Of a stretch of 7,511 nucleotides of DNA, positions 5,519-7,511 are shown one piece after another. The notes beneath the pieces were generated by a model. It was given only the letters and a program-made list of their open reading frames with translations. It searched no databases and was not told where the DNA came from. Position 1 is the first letter of the stretch. Every line of letters starts with the position of its first letter. The stretch is from Balneolia bacterium (GTDB lineage: Bacteria; Bacteroidota; Rhodothermia; Balneolales; Cyclonatronaceae): the NCBI GenBank assembly GCA_003567135.1, contig PXAI01000238.1:1-7511 (forward strand), in the 5' to 3' direction. The position numbers and the translations under genes were made by a program.

Positions 5519-5550
5519 TACTTACTGAATCAATTAAACTATTTCAGACT

Positions 5551-5616
5551 ATGACCTCTTTACGATCTCTGTTAACGCTGATCTTCTTTCTAACTTTTTC
5601 TTTTTCCGCACAGGCA
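5551..5616 (+). other. Signal peptide of the GLUG protein
   Basis: Residues 1-22 have one Arg near the start (MTSLR), a hydrophobic core of about 13 residues and a small-residue end SAQA. That fits a signal peptidase I site after Ala22. No lipobox Cys is present, so it is not a lipoprotein. Confidence 0.8.
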
Positions 5617-7511
5617 CAGTTTGCCGGAGGCAGCGGTACCCTCACTGATCCGTATATCATTGAAACCGCAGAACAACTCAATAATGTACGTGATTTTCCA
5701 GTCGATACATTTATAGTAAATGCTGATATCGACTTCGACGGAACTCCGTTTGCCGAGGGCGACGGCTGGGAACCCATCGGCGATTGTGACTTTGATCCGG
5801 ACACATTTGAGTGCGAAGGCTCCCCTTTCGAGGGATTTATTGCGAGCAGTGGCCATACAATCTCCAATTTATTTATAGATCGTGCAGGAGTTGCCGAGCA
5901 GGGATTATTCGGAGCCAATGATGGAACTATACAAGGGCTCATTCTCAAAGATGCCGAAATCACAAGCGGGCCGCTCTCCGGAGCTATTGCTGGAGTAAAC
6001 ATCGGCTTAATAAATATGTCTCATGCCGAAAACCTTAGCATTGTCGCCAATGATGCTGATGAGCTTCCCGTAGGTGGCCTTACTTCCGCCAATGATGGCG
6101 TTATTCAGTCATCCTGGGTAACAGGTTCAGTTGAAACTGACGGACTGCAGACAATTGCTGGTGGCCTTGCTGGCTTAAACAACGACGGATCCGCGATCTC
6201 GAACTCATATGCATTGATTGACTTAGAAATTTCGGACGAAAATAACGCAATGTCGGGCACGCTTGGCGGCCTGGTCGGACTTAATGAGGGTTCAATATTC
6301 ACCTCCTATTCAGCGAGTTTGATTGGAATAGCTGGTATGGGGGGCGGACTTGTTGGAAACGGTTCCCCTGTGGGTGTGACTGATTCTTACTGGGATGTTG
6401 ATGCATCCGGCATTCCCTTTTCCGCTGGAGGAACCGGGCTTAACGGTACTGAAATGCGCGATATAAACAGTTTTTCAGGGTACGATTTTACCGGCGACTG
6501 GCAGATCGAACAGGGGCTTAACATTTCCTATCCATACTTGCAGCAAAATCAGCAGGATCCTCCGCCGGGGCTAACAAGCCTTTTTGCTGATGGCGATGGT
6601 ACCGAAGGTGATCCATTTCAAATCAGTACTCCTGTTGAACTGAACGCAATTCGCGAACTGACCGGATCAGATAATGACGATGTCTATTTCATTCAGACAG
6701 ATGATATTGATCTCAGTGAAATCCTGCTTGATGATCGCGAAGATCTGATCGGTGATGGCTGGGAGCCGGCAGGAACCGCATCCGAACCATTTGCCGCAAA
6801 TTTTGATGGAAACGGATACCAGATTCTCGGGCTGATCATTGAAAGAGCCTCAGAAGATGACGTAGGATTTTTCGGAGTTTTAACCGGAAACGTAACGTCA
6901 ATGGCTTTCCCTGATGCAGAAGTTGAGGGCGACAGCCGCACCGGAATCATTGCCGGAGTAAATGAAGGCGAGATTTCAGAAAGCTGGGTAAACGGTTCTG
7001 TCACCGGAAACTCTGCCGATTTAGGTGGAATTACGGGCGTAAATGAAGGAGGCACCATCGAAAACGCGTACACCGTTGCGCATGTTCAGGGCGAGGTGTC
7101 CAACACTGGCGGGCTTGTCGGAACAAACACTGCTGAAGGAACCATAGCCTCATCCTACGCGTCCGGTATCGTTGACGGCGACGACGGCACCATCGGAGGC
7201 CTTGCAGGGAGCAGCACCGGAACCATTACCGAATCCTACTGGAACATAGACGAAACCACACAGCCATCTTCAAGTGGTGGGATCGGAAGAACTATGGGTA
7301 TGATGTTTGAACAATCCAATTTTGATGGCTTTAATTTCTCGGACATCTGGGATATCGAAGAAGGCTCAAGCTATCCGTTTCTGAGATCAAATACGCAGGA
7401 TCCTCCGCCGGGATTTTCACCATTTAGTGATGGCGAAGGAGAAGGAACCGAGGGAGATCCGTATCTCATTTCCACTCCATTTCAGCTGGCTTCAGTCAGG
7501 CAGTTTACGGG
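5551..7511 (+). CDS. Secreted modular GLUG-repeat protein, 3' end beyond window
   Basis: A large exported protein, probably a surface or extracellular adhesin-like beta-helical protein; its ligand is unknown. The ATG at 5551 opens a frame without stop to the window edge (653 codons). Residues 1-22 are a signal peptide: hydrophobic LLTLIFFLTFSFS, then AQA with cleavage before Gln23. The rest is acidic and built of modules. Each starts with GTxxDPYxIxTxxxL (from residues 29, 350, 632), then a DGWEP(I/A)G and 'hidden/nested' block ending in GLFG or GFFG. GLUG motifs (Pfam GLUG, GGLVGxNxGxIxxSYA) follow, starting at 144, 175, 204, 239, 265 in module 1 and 465, 492, 520, 549 in module 2. A SYW...W.IE.G..YP.L end block closes each. 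The linker QDPPPG joins modules. Cys79 and Cys88 lie in a module-1 insertion and could pair. A C-terminal sorting or anchoring domain is expected past the window. Confidence 0.88.
   Translation, partial: MTSLRSLLTLIFFLTFSFSAQAQFAGGSGTLTDPYIIETAEQLNNVRDFPVDTFIVNADIDFDGTPFAEGDGWEPIGDCDFDPDTFECEGSPFEGFIASSGHTISNLFIDRAGVAEQGLFGANDGTIQGLILKDAEITSGPLSGAIAGVNIGLINMSHAENLSIVANDADELPVGGLTSANDGVIQSSWVTGSVETDGLQTIAGGLAGLNNDGSAISNSYALIDLEISDENNAMSGTLGGLVGLNEGSIFTSYSASLIGIAGMGGGLVGNGSPVGVTDSYWDVDASGIPFSAGGTGLNGTEMRDINSFSGYDFTGDWQIEQGLNISYPYLQQNQQDPPPGLTSLFADGDGTEGDPFQISTPVELNAIRELTGSDNDDVYFIQTDDIDLSEILLDDREDLIGDGWEPAGTASEPFAANFDGNGYQILGLIIERASEDDVGFFGVLTGNVTSMAFPDAEVEGDSRTGIIAGVNEGEISESWVNGSVTGNSADLGGITGVNEGGTIENAYTVAHVQGEVSNTGGLVGTNTAEGTIASSYASGIVDGDDGTIGGLAGSSTGTITESYWNIDETTQPSSSGGIGRTMGMMFEQSNFDGFNFSDIWDIEEGSSYPFLRSNTQDPPPGFSPFSDGEGEGTEGDPYLISTPFQLASVRQFT
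5635..6597 (+). repeat. GLUG protein module 1 (about 321 residues, five GLUG motifs)
   Basis: Residues 29-349. The head of 115 residues precedes the first GLUG motif (GAIAGVN at 144); four more follow at 175, 204, 239 and 265. The closing block contains DSYWDVDASG and ISYPYLQ, then the linker QDPPPG at 335-340. It is about 40 residues longer than module 2, which fits one extra GLUG unit. Confidence 0.8.
6553..6569 (+). repeat. Direct repeat copy 1, inter-module linker
   Basis: CAGGATCCTCCGCCGGG encodes QDPPP and part of Gly. It is identical over 17 bases to 7396-7412, 843 bases (281 codons) away. The nucleotide identity exceeds that of the surrounding modules. Confidence 0.85.
6598..7443 (+). 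repeat. GLUG protein module 2 (282 residues, four GLUG motifs)
   Basis: Residues 350-631. The head is again exactly 115 residues before the first GLUG motif (GIIAGVN at 465); others are at 492, 520 and 549. The closing block has ESYWNIDETTQ and SSYPFLR, then QDPPPG at 616-621. A third module starts at 7444 (GTEGDPYLIST) and leaves the window. Confidence 0.8.
7396..7412 (+). repeat. Direct repeat copy 2, inter-module linker
   Basis: Second copy of the 17-base linker repeat, in the same reading phase as the copy at 6553-6569. The in-frame spacing makes it a possible recombination site for gain or loss of one module. Confidence 0.85.

Larger units (their letters stand above)
5230..5550. other. 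A+T-rich intergenic region between divergent metallo-hydrolase and GLUG genes
   Basis: This 321-base stretch holds no convincing gene. A 62-codon frame starting at 5222 has no family resemblance and lies partly over the metallo-hydrolase start. The stretch carries the promoter regions of both divergent genes. A short inverted repeat TTGTG-GTATA-CACAA lies at 5351-5365 and another at 5471-5487. I see no tRNA or structured RNA. Confidence 0.6.

Noticed and set aside
5544..7073. Minus-strand frames rich in Pro and Ser under the GLUG gene
   Set aside because: They arise as the antisense of Gly/Asp/Glu-rich repeat codons. The plus frame has a signal peptide and GLUG repeats.
5551..7511. Repeats as a CRISPR array or tandem DNA repeat
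   Set aside because: The repeats are protein-level GLUG units in one open frame with diverged DNA, not identical repeats with unique spacers.

Overview
The window is bacterial chromosomal DNA. The gene families (an overlapping HipB/HipA pair of the 'GTSAGGARPK' type, a DUF3891 protein, a YcbL-like metallo-hydrolase, a secreted acidic GLUG-repeat protein with an AQA signal-peptidase site), the moderate G+C content and the weak Shine-Dalgarno sites suggest the Bacteroidota/Balneolota/Rhodothermota neighbourhood, possibly a marine or saline-habitat member. That assignment is an inference from remembered families, not a database match.

Left part (1-3804), all on the minus strand, read from right to left: an acylphosphatase gene (3511-3804); a two-gene unit of a small two-helix membrane protein (3197-3427, GTG start) and a membrane-anchored alpha/beta hydrolase (2363-3193), headed by a near-perfect sigma70-type promoter at 3463-3491; a DUF3891 HD-like protein (1524-2303); a 211-base gap holding the promoter/operator region of a toxin-antitoxin operon; then hipB (953-1312) overlapping hipA by 7 bases. 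hipA runs off the left edge after 319 codons, just before the part expected to carry its catalytic Asp motif.

Middle (3805-4570): a divergent regulatory region with a perfect 7+3+7 inverted repeat, then on the plus strand a second, A+T-rich toxin-antitoxin module in toxin-first order. Its PIN-domain (VapC-like) toxin gene is split by one frame change near a run of six A, while the overlapping 54-residue antitoxin-like gene is intact. This looks like a decayed toxin with a surviving partner, unless the frameshift is a sequencing error or is suppressed.

Right part (4594-7511): a convergent minus-strand glyoxalase-II-like metallo-hydrolase (4594-5229), a 321-base A+T-rich intergenic region, and a large secreted repeat protein (5551 to beyond the right edge) made of about 280-320-residue modules. 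Two modules are complete and a third begins. Each has a fixed-length head, a variable number of GLUG motifs (five, then four) and a closing YW...YP block, joined by a QDPPPG linker.

The housekeeping-type genes (acylphosphatase, hydrolases, DUF3891) do not form one evident pathway. The more notable content is two unrelated toxin-antitoxin modules within about 4.6 kb and the modular surface or secreted protein. I see no tRNA, rRNA, CRISPR array or insertion sequence.
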